Assembly (NCBI RefSeq): GCF_000003815.2 | Contig: NC_049980.1 | Span: forward strand, 20,516,574-20,547,177 | Reading direction: 5' to 3' | Source of the DNA: Branchiostoma floridae | Taxonomy: Eukaryota > Chordata > Leptocardii > Amphioxiformes > Branchiostomatidae | Length of the DNA stretch: 30,604 nucleotides | Shown here: one piece after another, positions 13,060 through 24,635 of the stretch | Layout of the letters: each line of letters opens with the position of its first letter | Numbering within the stretch: position 1 is the first letter of the stretch | Notes under the pieces: generated by a model | The model's database searches: none | What the model saw: only the letters and a program-made list of their open reading frames with translations | Told to the model about the DNA's origin: nothing | Translations under genes and position numbers: made by a program

Positions 13060-13242
13060 ATACGATCACAGTCTTTGGGTATTCATGGGACAGTATTGCA
13101 CATGTCTTGTAAAATTCAGCTGTCCTGTTACGGAAAAGACGGTCTTAGATCCTAGTCAGCAGTTGGTTCTGTCACACCCTGCTCAAAAAATTCTACTTTA
13201 TCAAAATTGTACGACAGCCTAAGACGATTGTGACCGTACCGT
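13060..13242. repeat. MITE-like dispersed repeat, copy 1
   Basis: The segment shares ordered blocks with 20578-20735: GGTTCTGTCACA, CTGCT and TCAAA..TTGTACGACA.CC.AAGAC. Its ends are roughly inverted: CATACGATCACAGTCTTTGG at the left resembles the reverse complement of the right end CCTAAGACGATTGTGACCGTACC. It has no coding capacity. It is probably a nonautonomous DNA transposon family. It directly abuts a second foldback element. Confidence 0.55.
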
Positions 13243-13244
13243 AA

Positions 13245-13450
13245 GTAGCACTAGCCTCCGTCGTAGACTTCAAGCTGGGCTGGCTTTTATTTTAGGGTGG
13301 GCTGGTTTGCAATTTTTAACATTGGCTAGGTTCTCTTATGGTGGAAAGGAGTTTGCCCCATTCAAGACCTAACCAACGTTGAAAATCTCAAACAAGAGAA
13401 CCTCCTAAAAAGCCGGCCCCACTCAAAGTCTGCAATGGAGGCTAAAGTAG
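13245..13450. repeat. Foldback element with about 85-bp inverted arms
   Basis: The left arm (about 13250-13335) and the reverse complement of the right arm (about 13358-13444) align with blocks TAGCCTCC, GCAGACTT/GTAGACTT, GGGC(T/C)GGCTTTT, TTTTAACATTGG/TTTTCAACGTTGG and CTAGGT/TTAGGT. Overall similarity is roughly 70 to 75 percent by eye. The loop is only about 20 bp. It is a MITE or a snapback copy, with no open frame. Confidence 0.6.
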
Positions 13451-15097
13451 CACATCATTATTGCTGGTGGCAACTTGTAGCCCTGCCTGCATAGATGGTA
13501 AAACCCCCTTAGGGTTATAGTTGACGTTCTCCAAAATGTTTTCACATATGCTGGTGAATATCTTGAGCTGACCAACAGCTGTGTTTGATTGAATTTCTTG
13601 CACTTTTTATTCAGTGAAGAAAAGATGTTTTGCAGACTGGATCACTGTTAGTGATAGAAGCACACATAACAGTGGATGTAACATACATGGTGTGTAGAGT
13701 GTATATTGTAAAATAAGACAAAGGCTCTGGCAGCATGTTTGCGTTTTCATTCTGTGTATTTATAATATTGTAAGTGGTGTGAAGAGCATACATTTTCCTA
13801 CGTGATTTGCCAACCAATCAGGAAAATGAATGGTGCGGCCAAGAAAGAAGACAATAGTGTCATTTAAGTCCATTTATTAGGTCATCTACTATTAATGCGG
13901 ACTCTAAACTCTACTGTTTCTGTGAGACAAAGGAGACGAAAGATACCGCTTCTTTCTGTAATGTGTGGGCTCTGTGATGTCCAACCTGATTTGCCTACAA
14001 ATAGGAGGGTGAGTCAAAAAGTATTACAAGTAGTTTCAAGTGCTTGCCATTGAATAAGTTGAAATTTGGACAGAGAAAAGAATGAGAGATTGAGGTGAGT
14101 TCAAAATAAATACACCCCTGGAAGTCTGTCAGAACACCTAGATCTTACCAACTTAAATTTACCGTTAAAAGTTGAAAACACACCTGCATAATGATAAGTG
14201 CCTCTACATTGTATATAGGTTGCAGGCCAATTTTGAATCTCTGAGCTCCGGACAGTTTCTCTTTTACAACTGCTAAGTGAGATGTGGTATTAGAGGCAGT
14301 TGGATTCATAGCGTCAGAATGTGATGCGTCCATTAAATGCTTTTATACACTACTTCTCCTTAACCAAGAGAAACGGAACCTGACACAGTTGTAGGTGTTT
14401 AAAGACCAAGAGCTGTGCTAAGTTTTGTATCTCCTAGTTAGTTGGAAATTATTCTACAGAAACCTTCAGTTCATCATAGCGCATTCTCAGGACCCCGACG
14501 ACGCTCTGAATTCAACCCATGAGCCCATACCTCGATCTCTCCACCCCCATTCCACGCAGCCCTTTCTCGTGTTACTGCACAGGTTTTCAGCACCAAGGAC
14601 AGCCATACGTCTCTGCTTTTTCTCTCCCCGGCATCTAACGTTACCACCACAAGGCCAAAGAACACAGCGTTGCTCTGGATGTTCCAGACGCGCGTCGTGT
14701 GGCGGGCAGAACAGATGTTCGAGAACAACTAGAGCGAGTTTGTAACGGTCTGTTTACACGGTAACAAACATAGCGTTTCACGTTGCGAGTACATTGTCTC
14801 CACATGTGATTCATCAAAGGTGATGTCACAATGATATTAAAACACGTGTACGGCACAATACATGGGCTTTCAGTGACGACATTAGTTGTGACAATAGCAT
14901 AAGTTGTGACAATGGTACTATTAGAGTGGCCAATGGAACAATTGGACCCATGGAATCGTTGCAATCGACATTCTGAGATGTAATTCGGAAGGAAATGGCA
15001 TGTTATCATTCGGCATTGCAAACCGCCCTAAAGTCGCATAGTGCCGACAGATTTGTAACTACTTGAGACACGTTGTTTGAATACTCCCTGGTCCGTG

Positions 15098-18000
15098 ATG
15101 TCATTTTATGGACGAATGACCCCGGATCTTGTACCCGGGAAGAAGGAGGCGAGTCTGGGTAGGAACAGTCCAGTAAGTCCACATCGCACGGGAAGAAACA
15201 GTCCCCAGCTCACGGGAAGAAACAGTCCCCAGCTCACGGAGAGTACCAGTCCAGTCACGAGAACCCGTAAAATGTCCCGTAAGAAGACGTCCAGCCCCCT
15301 GGGAGGAAAATCAACCAAGCCCCGCGGGTTTGGGCTTAGCGGTGCCTCTCCTAGCCGGATGACGCTTACTGCTGCCGCACCTAGCCGGATGACGCTGACT
15401 GGTGCCTCACCTAGCCGGATGGCTCTGGTCGGCCAAGCACCGAGTAAAATGGCTCTCGGTGGTCCGTCTCTTCCCGGCTCCTCCTTTAGCCGAACAAACC
15501 TCGGAACGGCCAGCAGTAGGGCGGATCTTTTAGGTATGGCGGTCGGTCGCTTTAAGGCGGGGCTCGGGGGAAAATCTGTCCTACAAAGACGGCCTCTTGG
15601 ATCTAGGATGAACCTGCTTGGCGATAAAGGCGGGGGCCAGTGTCTGGACTGTGGAAGTAAGAACGTAAAAACTGGCGGTCCGCAGACTAGACCGCCCCCG
15701 AAGAAAACCTACAAGACGATGGCATCTCTGGAAGAAGACGGAGATAGTGGCGAGGAAGGGTCTGACAAGGAGTCTGATGAACCACCTTTCATCTTTACCA
15801 TATCCAGTTGTGTGAGAGATACCATAGACAAGGTAGGTGCGTTCCTAAGCGTGAAACAATGTACTTTTGTATAGTTTAAAATGAACTATCAATCCCAAAA
15901 CAAAAACACCATGTTTCAATGGCTTGCTTGACAAGACGCACAGACAAATGCAAGGCGGTTAGAAACAACTTGTTGACGTACGTACACGTGAACATCTATA
16001 CCCTGGCAGGTTGCTCGGGCCCGTATATACCGGGAACAAACGGACATCGCCAACAAGCTGCACGCCATCCACAAGCGCGTGAAGACGGTGTACCGCCAGT
16101 GGGACGTGAAGGAGGACATCCACCCCACAGAGTCCGAGAAACAACTGGTTCTGGATATCGGCAACAGGTCAGAGGGAAAGTTCTCATCGCTTCCACTGTG
16201 TGAGACGCGTGTGGCATAAGCAACTTTATTGAGATGTCTGGGCATCATCGAATGTCCAGTCACGGTTATCTGGTGTTTATGAAGCGGTTTGTACCTGGGC
16301 TAGGCAACATCGTTTCATCTGGAATATACAGGAAACTGTGTGTAGTGTAGTATACTACATTTACCAACCAACAATCCATAAATTTGTAACGTTACAACAC
16401 AGAAAAATGACAATGAGTCAATGGCTTCTTTGAAAATACGCACGGTGCATGCACAAATACGAGGTTGTTTTAAAAAGATGGAACGACATGAATACAGATG
16501 TTGACCCAAACATATCTTACCTGCCGCAGCAACAACCTTGAATCGCATAAGTGTATGGCTGCCAGCATTACTTTGAATGATACAACTCGTGACTACAATG
16601 CATTAATGAAACCTATTTGACTGTCCTGCAGACCGCCCAACTACATGAGCAAGGAGAAACGTGAACGTCAAAAGAAGAAAAGACAATCGCTGAAGGCAAT
16701 CGACGAATTTATCAAGCACAGCGCCACCCAGCGTAATATACTGGCGGAGACAAGTGATTGGCTAAATGCGTCGGAGGGACTATTGGATGAATTCGACGAT
16801 GAGGTGAAAATGCAATTTTTACAATTATTTATTAAGGGCTTCTTCGTCTGTTCTAAACTGAAGCCATTCTCGGGCCTGGGTCGTACAAAATTAAACTGCA
16901 TTCTTTCTGAACAACCTATTCTAGGTAGTTTCTTCCTACTTCAAAATCCCTGCAAGATCGTACGACTAATTCCGATATATGCGAGATGACCCACCACCAC
17001 GCCTCCATAGCAAGGTATGCTTATGGCAACAACACATAGATCAGTGCTTGTAAACTTCATTGCGTTTCACATTTTGTGTAGGATGACCCAGAGCAGAAGG
17101 AGCGAACGATGAACCAGCTCCACCGGCGGATCGTCATGGCCATCCTGACTGCACAGAACTGTGTACAGAAACTCCAGCGTCTGGGCGAGAGCATTTTCTC
17201 TGACACCGGGGAGCCCCAGGGAGAGGGACAACGGGCGTCAGGTAAGTACATAGCAGAGATCTTGCTCTTGTTCATCGATATTCAAAAGCTGTGTTATACT
17301 GTAAATGTGGCCCAAACCCCTGCACTGCATTGACTTCGTTGTATACAGCTCCACGTGCAAGGCGCCTCCCAGCGGGCCAACAGCGTGTACTGCAGGAGGG
17401 GGAAGTCCTGGATGAGGAAACGATCCTGGCGGACCCGGAGAACTGGAGGGCAGCGGCCAATCAGGTGACGTCATTTTCACAAACGAGTACAAGAAGTACA
17501 TGCTGGTAGACAAGAATTGATTTTTTCTATCTCCCCGTTGTTCAGTGTCCTGCCGTTTTTTAAGTAAAGATTATCTGTGCTTGCTTCTAATAGGTGCGGA
17601 AAGTACTTCAGGACGCTACCAAAATGGCGAGGACCAACAAGGCCCGAAATGAAGTGCGAGACGCCATCAAGCAGTTTGACTTCATCTCTGCAGCAGGTAA
17701 TGTTAGTGGAATAGTGGCTGCAGAAGACTACTACTTGTCATAACCTTTGATCAACTACAAAAGAAAAATAATTTTACTGACCTCCTTTGAACAAGTGACG
17801 GAAGCTAATGTTGCCAGGACAACCGAAATATTATCCCACCACCACAACTACCTGCGAATGTCATTGACAGTTTAGTTTTTTATTGATGGGAACTCTTTCT
17901 ATGAATCAATTCATTTCAGCAGCTTGCGCTGTCTGTACAAAACTGTTTTTATATAACACGAGTTTGTGACTGTACTCCTGCAGTTGACCGGAGGGCAGAC

Positions 18001-21000
18001 GAGTTGAGGGAGAGAGATTCCCAGATTGTCGACCTTAAGGCGGAAATCGACAGGCTTAACAACAGCAAGGATCGAATGGCGGAGGAGTACAACAGTCTGA
18101 AGAAAAAATGCACCCAATTCAAACAGCTAGGCGACAGACTTGGGTGTGTAGGACTTTTCTTCATTTCCTAACAATGTATCTAAACTAGGACCTGGTTCCC
18201 AAACCATACATTGAGGTAAAGCTTTTAACAACATTGAATTGAATACATGATAGGAGGTAGACATTTATGCTTTGATTAACTCCCTGACATCTGTGATGTG
18301 TATACAGACTCATCAGTCGTTGATGTCGGCAGATGATAAATTGATTAACTCCTGTACTATTAGTTTGAAGGTAAAGGAGACTGAAGGCCGTGTCAAGCTG
18401 GCAGAGACCAAGGCAGAGGAAGTGGCACAAAGTCTGGCAGCAGCGCAGGCTGAGAACACCACCCTTGCCAAGCAACTCGAGAACCAACAGCAGGTACAGA
18501 TTATCTTGTCATTGATAGATGATCATGGTCGTAATTTTTCATAAGAAAAAATAGATTGACAATACATGTAGTTGCTTTAACCTTTAGTACTCAGTTCTGA
18601 AACAAAGAAACTCACATCCCCGGTCCGGTAAAGGAATAGTATACCATGGAAAATTGTCAGGAAGTTTTAGTGAGCAACAGGGAACGTATCAGACATATTG
18701 GTATTTGTTTTTCTTTTCGTATTTCTTTGCCGCTCGTTTTTTCATGTACCGTATGTTGTGGCAATTGTGTCATGTAGAAATGGGCTATGTTTGAGAACAT
18801 GCGGGCTGAAGAATCCAAGAAGCCCTCGGGTCCTTCCTCATCCACCATGCTCCTGATGGACCAGCAGGCCGGGCAGCTGAGGGAGACAGTGGACCAGCTC
18901 AAGGCAGCGCTGGACCAGAGAGACAAGGAACTGGCCACTTTGAGAGAACAGGCTGAAATTCACAACAGGATGCAAGGAAGCGCTCCTCCACGACCAGACA
19001 GCAGGTGATTTCATGGCTGAGATAAACTGGATTTTCCTCGACATTATACCTCAGTCAAAGAATTATCGGCTTGTTAACTCTGTAAAGTATTCACAAGTTG
19101 CATTGATCCTGTTTATGCTCAACCTTTGTGACCATTTTCCATCATTTGCCATGTACATTCCGGCCCTCAGAAAGGTAGCTGAAATATCTGGCAGGTGAAG
19201 TTCCTCTAGGTTATATCACAAGAACATTTTTAACAGCCAAATTCTCCTTGCAGGAATGCCGGTGTTCAGGCAGACATGTTGGAGAAGTTTGACCAGAAGG
19301 AGGAGGCCTACAAGCTGCAGATCGAGTCCCTACAGGAGGAGGTGTCCGGACTGCAGGAGGAGGTGCAGGAGCTCAGGAGGGACCTGCAGATGAAGAACGA
19401 GCTCCTACAGATGCAGGTGATGTGTAACAGGAGGATTAAGTTAAACTAAACTAAAGAAGCTACTTTTAAAGCGTAAAATACACTCGACTCTTGGGCGATT
19501 TTGAGATTCGGTGACCTTTAAAAGCGTTTGGCTTCGGCGTGGCGTCAGTGTACGTGGCGTAATGATAGTGTTGGGCTCAGACCCAGTAGGTTCTGGGTTC
19601 GATACTCACCATGCCCCAATTGGGAAATAAACTTTACACGACCATGACTATCCACCTTATCAAACGTGTGCAGTTGGAGCCATCATTTTACTTTTCTGGT
19701 CATCTACAAAGGCGTCCGAAGTTTGTCGACTGTGTGGCGGAGGCCTTCAGGAGCATTCATGGTGGTTCGGGATCAAATCAAGGATCTGTAGGTGGAAATT
19801 GCACAGTCCTCTAATTGCAGCACTCCTCTCTATACAGGAACAGGAGCTTCAGGAGCCTGACATTGGCACAAGTGAGCCCCCCGAGGTCGTGACTACTCCT
19901 GGTGGAACAGAAGCGGTGGCTCCAAAGAAAACCAGGCGAGGGGCGCGAGAACAGTCACCCAAAAAGATAAACCCGGCAGCCGCAGCCAATCAGATGGTGT
20001 CACGCATTACACTACAATACGAAGCTGAGATGAGGAAAACTCAGTCTCATATCCAAATGGAAAAGGCAAGGTAAAGATCCTGCGGGCATATTCTTTCTAT
20101 CATTTCAATGTTCATATCGTTGTAGCAGTTGTCCAATGTTGATCTCTATCAAAAGTTTGGTTTTCTCTTAATTCTAATTCTTAATTCCTAATAACGACTA
20201 GCTCATTCGAACCTGCTGTGCCCCAGGTTTGATGCTGGTCTGCGGAAGATTCGGCTGGAGCAGGGCAAAGACTTGGGAGATGTGGACAGGGAATGCCGCC
20301 ATATTGTTTACACCATCAACAGGTTTGTTCCAATAGTAGAAGTCACTACCAGGAAATCTTGCTGACATGTCCTTCGTGTAAAGGTAGATTTATTCTTCAA
20401 CCATATTTGCACTCCATCTGGTATCTTAGAGCTCAGTTAAGTTTGTTACATTCTCCTACGCAGAGGGACCACAGTCGTATCGAAACTCCCCAATAGGCGA
20501 GTTAGCTAGCCGTTGGGGACCGTGCGTAGGAGGATGAGTTTGTTAATTTTGATTGTTTTGCTTTTACGTCGTTCTATCGTACAATCACAAACTAATAGCA
20601 TTTTCGGGTTAGTCGTGCATACATGTGTGTGTCTTGTTACTGAAAAGGCTGTCACGTCATAGATCCTTGTCGGCGTGTGGTTCTGTCACAGTCTGCTTGA
20701 GAATTCAAATACATCAAATTCGTACGACAACCCAAGACAAATGCTATCACTTCTTAACCACGGGACAATATATTAAATTTAGTTTCTCATTGCCTGATAA
20801 ATTTAGCCTACTTTCCAACCTCTCCCCGCCAAAAACAGGTTCAAGGAAGCCATCGTGCAGATCCTTCAGAAGGAAGACCTTCCTGAGCAGGCTCTGGAGG
20901 TGAAACAGATCTCGGACCTGTCCCTCGGCCAGGCCAGCCAGAGGTCCTTGAGGAGCTTGATAACACAGCTGGGAAAGGACGTTGTGGAGATGCTCGTGTC

Positions 21001-24000
21001 CTTGGAGTTCAAGCTTGCCAAAGCACTGATGAACAAGAGGTAAATTGTGATGTGCTATAGCTAGTTTCTTCTTCAACAAAATGCACAACGCGTTAAAAAA
21101 ACATTCTTTATCTGTGAAATTCGTTGACCAATCTGTCAAATCTTTGGTCGCTCAGTGACCGCAGCCTCTAGTGGAAAGGGGTGTTGACGATTTCATCCTA
21201 GATATGGGCTTCTGCACTTGTATAACCATCCTTTGGCGTAACACACCAATTTCGATATCCTATCTCACTCGCATATTCGCAGATCATTTTACCAAAAAGA
21301 ACCTCCTTGATCTTACCAAGGACAGAATGGCACAATGCCCGCCCGTTCTCAAGAAAAACACGGCAAAGTGTTGCCCTCCACCTTCTATCACCTATCTTCT
21401 TCTGTTAATTTTCCCAGACTCAAGATTAAGGAGGCTGCTACCGGCAAGTCTCTGGTGGCCAAGGACCTGGAGGCCCAGGCTGCACATGCGCAGCGGCTGA
21501 AGCGGGAGGTGATGACGCAGGAGGCCAGGGTTAAGTTCGCGCGGGATCAGCTGGAGGGTGCGGAGAAGGAGCTGGCCATGTCAAAAATGAGTCAGGTCAG
21601 AAACGAATAAACAAAGCCAAGAGTATTACATAAATGTTTGTCATTTGCATATTCTTGAGATCGTTATGAAGACCCGCCCTGTGAACACACCCTATGTGAC
21701 TGTAGAGGCCGGACTGGTGTACGTTGGACAAGGCAACTCGTGGATGGAGAGGCTTTGTGCGGTCGCTGGCTTTCTCTGTCTCCGCTTGTCTCCTTTTGCC
21801 TCACTATTAGTTTCGTGGAAAGTTGTGTGCAATACCTTGCACCTTGAACTTACCCCCAACTAGCTCTGTTCAAAGCAATGTTTTTCTGACCTGTTAATGA
21901 TATGTTTGCTGCTAATCTGTCGAATCATATAGCCGTATAAATCCCCTCCCCACCGTACCATTCCAGTCAGAGAAGTACCACAGTCTGCTGGCGCGGTACC
22001 GTGATATGTCCGGCGCACAGGAGAAGCTGACAGAACAGCTGCAGAAGAAACAGCAGCTGTTTGTGGAGGAGCTGAAGATGAAGGACAGCAGGATCCAGCT
22101 GCTGACGGATGTAAGGCAGGAGCTGGAGAAACAGGTAGGAACAGCATGGGGAGAGGAAGGTGAAACTTAAGGTCACAGTGCTGCTGCTGTTCTGTGAAAG
22201 TACTGTGTAAACCTTGCCTACATGTATATCACTATGTGAAATACACGTAAACCCTGATTACAATACACATATAGAGACATTGTACAAGTACATGTATCGT
22301 ATCTATGAAGAGAAATAAAGATAGTAGGGTCCATTCCAAGACATCGCATGGTTGTTTGTTGTCACTGTTTAGAATTCATTTTAAATCTTTGTAATCATTT
22401 ATAGTATAACAGTTACATTGCACGCACAAACTTTGGCACAATAGCTAGATGTGCTTTGTATTACAGTGCAAGTAATCTCACTTGTAAACATACTAGCTTT
22501 GACGTCAAATATTTCTGTCTGGGAAAACTGAACCAAAAGCAAAATTCATTTACATCCTCTATTGTTTTCTTCTTGATCCTGCCCATGCAGTTGGAACAGC
22601 AGAACCACATCATTAGGGAGATAAAGGATCGTGTTTGGGTTAATAAAGACAAGGCAGAGGAAAGCCTGTTCCGTAACATACACCAGCAGAGTGCCGCTCT
22701 GAGAGAGATGGAAAAGCTCTTCACCGATCAATCTGTTGCAGAGGTCAGCATCTGAAGTGATTGTTGTATGTTGCGTTTATCACAACAAATTAGAGGGCAA
22801 TCATGAAACAATCATGGATGTATCGCATCAAAGTCTTGTGACAAGAAATGCTACTGTACATAGATTCTGTCACAGCTTTGTTGAACCTCCTGTAACAAAA
22901 AAAAGTCATGCAGGTGTGACAGCACCTTTAACAAAAAATTGGCTGATAACACCTACATCCATGTACCTATAGTTAAATGTGTTGTATCATTATCAGGTAA
23001 TTTCAATGACTGGTTGTAATTTTTTTATACCCAAGGAGATTCGTTTCCTGATGGTTGATGTGATGAGGATGACACGGCAAATACCAGAGCTCCGCTTGAA
23101 GCATTTGTGTGAAAGGTAAGTAATCTGTCAGATATGACAGACTAACAACAATAGAAGATATGAATGACACCCCTACCCCTGCCCAGTGCTGAATGGCACT
23201 CCAACAAGGCTGGTGCCCCTGTCCCTGGTGCAGAATTACACACCAACAAGGCTGGTGCCCCTGTCATTGGTGCCGAATGACACATTAACAAGACTGGTGC
23301 TCCTGTCCCTGGTGCTGAATGACACACCAACAAGACTGGTGCCCCTGTCCCTGAATGACACATCAACAAGACTGGTGCCCCTGTCCTTGGTGCTGAATGA
23401 CACTCCAACAAGACTGGTGCCCCTGTCCCCGGTGCTGAATGACACATTAACAAGACTGGTGCACCTGTCCCTGGTGCTGAATGACACACCAACAAGACTG
23501 GTGCCCCTGAATGACACATCAACAAGACTGGTGCCCCTGTCCTTGGTGCTGAATGACACTCCAACAAGACTGGTGCCCCTGTCCCCGGTGCTGAATGACA
23601 CATTAACAAAACTGGTGCCCCTGTCCCTGGTGCTGAATGACACACCAACAAATTGGTGCCCCTGTCCTTGGTGCTGAACCTATTTTCAGATGATATAATT
23701 GTTTTCTTCATTTTTTTTCTTCTGTATCAACTAATCATTACAGGCATATACTGCTTTGCTATCAATTACTTAGAGTTTGCATATAACTTGATGACTCTCA
23801 AACAAAACCTTCTCCATGTGCAGGTACATCGCACACTGCAGGTTCCAGCAGGAGAAGGCTCGTCTGAAACGCCAGGCTGCTGCTGCCACACGTGAGCTGA
23901 GGAGAGACGTGGAGGAGTTCCTGGTAGGTATGGAGGAGCGGCTGCAGACCAGCCACGGCCGCTGGCTCAACAAGAAAGCTGAGCTTGAGGCCGAGCGACA

Positions 24001-24583
24001 AGCGCTGTTCACCCAGATGGTGGGTCTGTACCAGGACGTGGCGTGGGCGATGTGGCTGACCGGAGGGCAGCGTACGGGAGCGTACACACCGCTGTCCTTC
24101 AGGACGCTCCGTTCCAGCACCCCGGGAGGGACCAGACGTCACCGGAAAGAAGGAGTTTTTCTTCGGCCGATCGGAGACGATGATGTCCTGATTGGTAGAA
24201 ACATGGTCATCACCAGTGTGGAGGATGACCAGTACTGGAACACGTCAGCCACAGGTGCCGCTCCAATGGGCGTCATGGTAACCACACCCACCATGTTGTC
24301 TATGGATGTCAACCAGAGTATGGATAGTGCCAAGAAAACCTTCCGTCGTCACTTTCCACAGACAACCACGAAAGGCAAAGAGGACGGAGACAGCATCAGC
24401 AGTTTGTCCATTACAGAAGGCAGACAGTCCAGGTTCCATGGAACAGGACCCTCCAGTCAACCCTCACAACCGAAGAGACAGCCAGTCCTGCCTCCAGTAG
24501 CCACACTGTGCCCGGCCCCCTCACCAGATGCTGCTGAATGGATGGAGTACCCCCTACCCTGCCACCAGCAAAACCTTGTCTAG
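15098..24583 (+). CDS. Large coiled-coil protein, possibly FAM186-related, complete
   Basis: Eighteen exons join in phase: 15098-15832, 16010-16167, 16632-16803, 17082-17241, 17349-17464, 17594-17696, 17984-18143, 18364-18493, 18778-19004, 19254-19416, 19838-20070, 20227-20322, 20839-21039, 21418-21595, 21967-22134, 22591-22743, 23036-23115 and 23824-24583 (TAG). The sum is 3993 bp, or 1330 residues. Residues 1-245 (one exon) are a basic Ser/Pro-rich head with short repeats, a CLDCG zinc-knuckle-like pair and an acidic patch. Residues about 245-355 are helical, with ARARIYREQTDI and the basic KEKRERQKKKRQ. Long heptad-like helices fill about 480-1160, broken near 710-760 by a Pro-rich stretch. 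The tail is Ser/Thr/Pro-rich. An in-frame TAA at 15056 precedes the ATG. The head-plus-RARED-like helix recalls the FAM186 N-terminus, but only weakly. A cytoskeletal or ciliary role is a guess. Confidence 0.85.
15187..15234 (+). repeat. Two exact 24-bp coding repeats
   Basis: CACGGGAAGAAACAGTCCCC plus AGCT occurs twice in tandem, encoding two copies of an eight-residue TGRNSPQL unit. A diverged third copy (GRNSPVSP) lies just upstream at about 15159-15186. The SP dipeptides are potential sites for proline-directed kinases. The near-perfect DNA identity suggests recent duplication within the first exon of the coiled-coil gene. Confidence 0.85.
15353..15472 (+). repeat. Four 30-bp coding repeats (PSRMTLTGA unit)
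   Basis: Four consecutive 30-bp units at 15353, 15383, 15413 and 15443 encode a ten-residue unit of the form SRMTLTxAxP. They drift from SRMTLT to SRMALV to SKMALG. A further relaxed copy, SRTNL, follows at about 15490. The repeats make the head of the coiled-coil protein a basic, low-complexity segment spaced with Ser-Arg/Lys-Met. They are coding and in frame, so length changes by whole units would be tolerated. Confidence 0.85.
19545..19650 (+). mobile_element. tRNA-derived SINE fragment in intron 10
   Basis: A pol III A-box-like TGGCGTAATGATAG at 19555-19568 and a B box GGTTCGATACT at 19596-19606 are correctly ordered. They flank a tRNA-like anticodon arm, TTGGGCTCAGACCCAG. The segment does not close into a full cloverleaf with a matching acceptor stem, and it continues into unrelated sequence, so it is read as a SINE head rather than a working tRNA. 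It lies between exons 10 and 11 of the coiled-coil gene. Confidence 0.65.
20452..20540. repeat. Short inverted repeat in intron 12
   Basis: TCTCCTACGCAGAGGGACC at the left pairs with GGGGACCGTGCGTAGGAGGA at the right, about 45 bp apart. TTTGTTA lies just outside both ends, which may be a relic target duplication or coincidence. It is probably a very small MITE. No coding content was seen. Confidence 0.5.
20578..20735. repeat. MITE-like dispersed repeat, copy 2
   Basis: This is the diverged partner of the repeat at 13060-13242, in the same orientation. GAAAAG, ATAGATCCTTGTC, GGTTCTGTCACAGTCTGCT and TCGTACGACAACCCAAGAC match the first copy in order. It lies in intron 12 of the coiled-coil gene, just upstream of the acceptor at 20838, and leaves splicing signals intact. 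Confidence 0.55.
23188..23679. repeat. 42-bp minisatellite with higher-order structure
   Basis: About twelve tandem units follow the pattern TGAATGACACxxCAACAAGA then CTGGTGCCCCTGTCCCTGGTGC. Most are 42 bp; one is 36 bp and one 30 bp. Variants recur in a fixed order (ATT, ACC short, ATC, TCC), giving a four-unit higher-order repeat of about 156-162 bp seen twice, with a partial third. Unit lengths are multiples of three (apart from one 41-bp copy), so long frames stay open on both strands (163 and 189 codons), but these are a by-product. The array sits in intron 17 of the coiled-coil gene between the donor at 23116 and the acceptor at 23823. Confidence 0.95.
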
Positions 24584-24635
24584 CTGTTTACACAAATCAC
24601 CAGTCAATGATGCATTTTTTTTACTCTCAAACTGT

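Larger units (their letters stand above)
10411..15097. other. CYRI 3' region and intergenic DNA
   Basis: No conserved exon was found between the CYRI stop and the ATG of the next gene. The first part is probably a long 3' UTR. No AATAAA lies close to the stop, and ATTAAA at 12007-12012 is one possible polyadenylation signal. MITE-like repeats lie at 13060-13450. AATAAA also occurs at 14105. From about 14480 to 14740 the DNA becomes GC-richer with CpG (for example GACGCGCGTCG near 14690), which may mark the promoter of the coiled-coil gene. Frames of up to 126 codons here show no family and overlap on both strands. Confidence 0.6.

Noticed and set aside
14008-14030. GGGTGAGTCAAAAAGTATTAC resembling a mariner-type transposon end
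   Set aside because: No inverted partner or transposase fragment was found in the neighbourhood, and the resemblance rests on about 12 bases.
14425-15021. Overlapping 106- and 126-codon frames upstream of the coiled-coil gene
   Set aside because: Both strands are open over the same GC-richer DNA, the compositions are unlike proteins and no family is recognisable. It is more likely promoter or 5' flank.
15077-15097. Start of the coiled-coil protein at 15077
   Set aside because: Position 15077 is TTG, not ATG. The first ATG in the frame is at 15098, downstream of an in-frame TAA at 15056.
19555-19606. A functional tRNA gene
   Set aside because: A and B boxes are present, but the acceptor stem does not close and the anticodon arm is irregular, so it was called a SINE head instead.
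23188-23679. CRISPR array
   Set aside because: The units are contiguous with no unique spacers, and the window is a eukaryotic genome.
23142-23711. Open frames of 189 codons (-) and 163 codons (+)
   Set aside because: They are produced by the 42-bp minisatellite, whose unit length is a multiple of three. Flanking exons 17 and 18 join in phase without them, and no splice sites bracket them in a useful phase.
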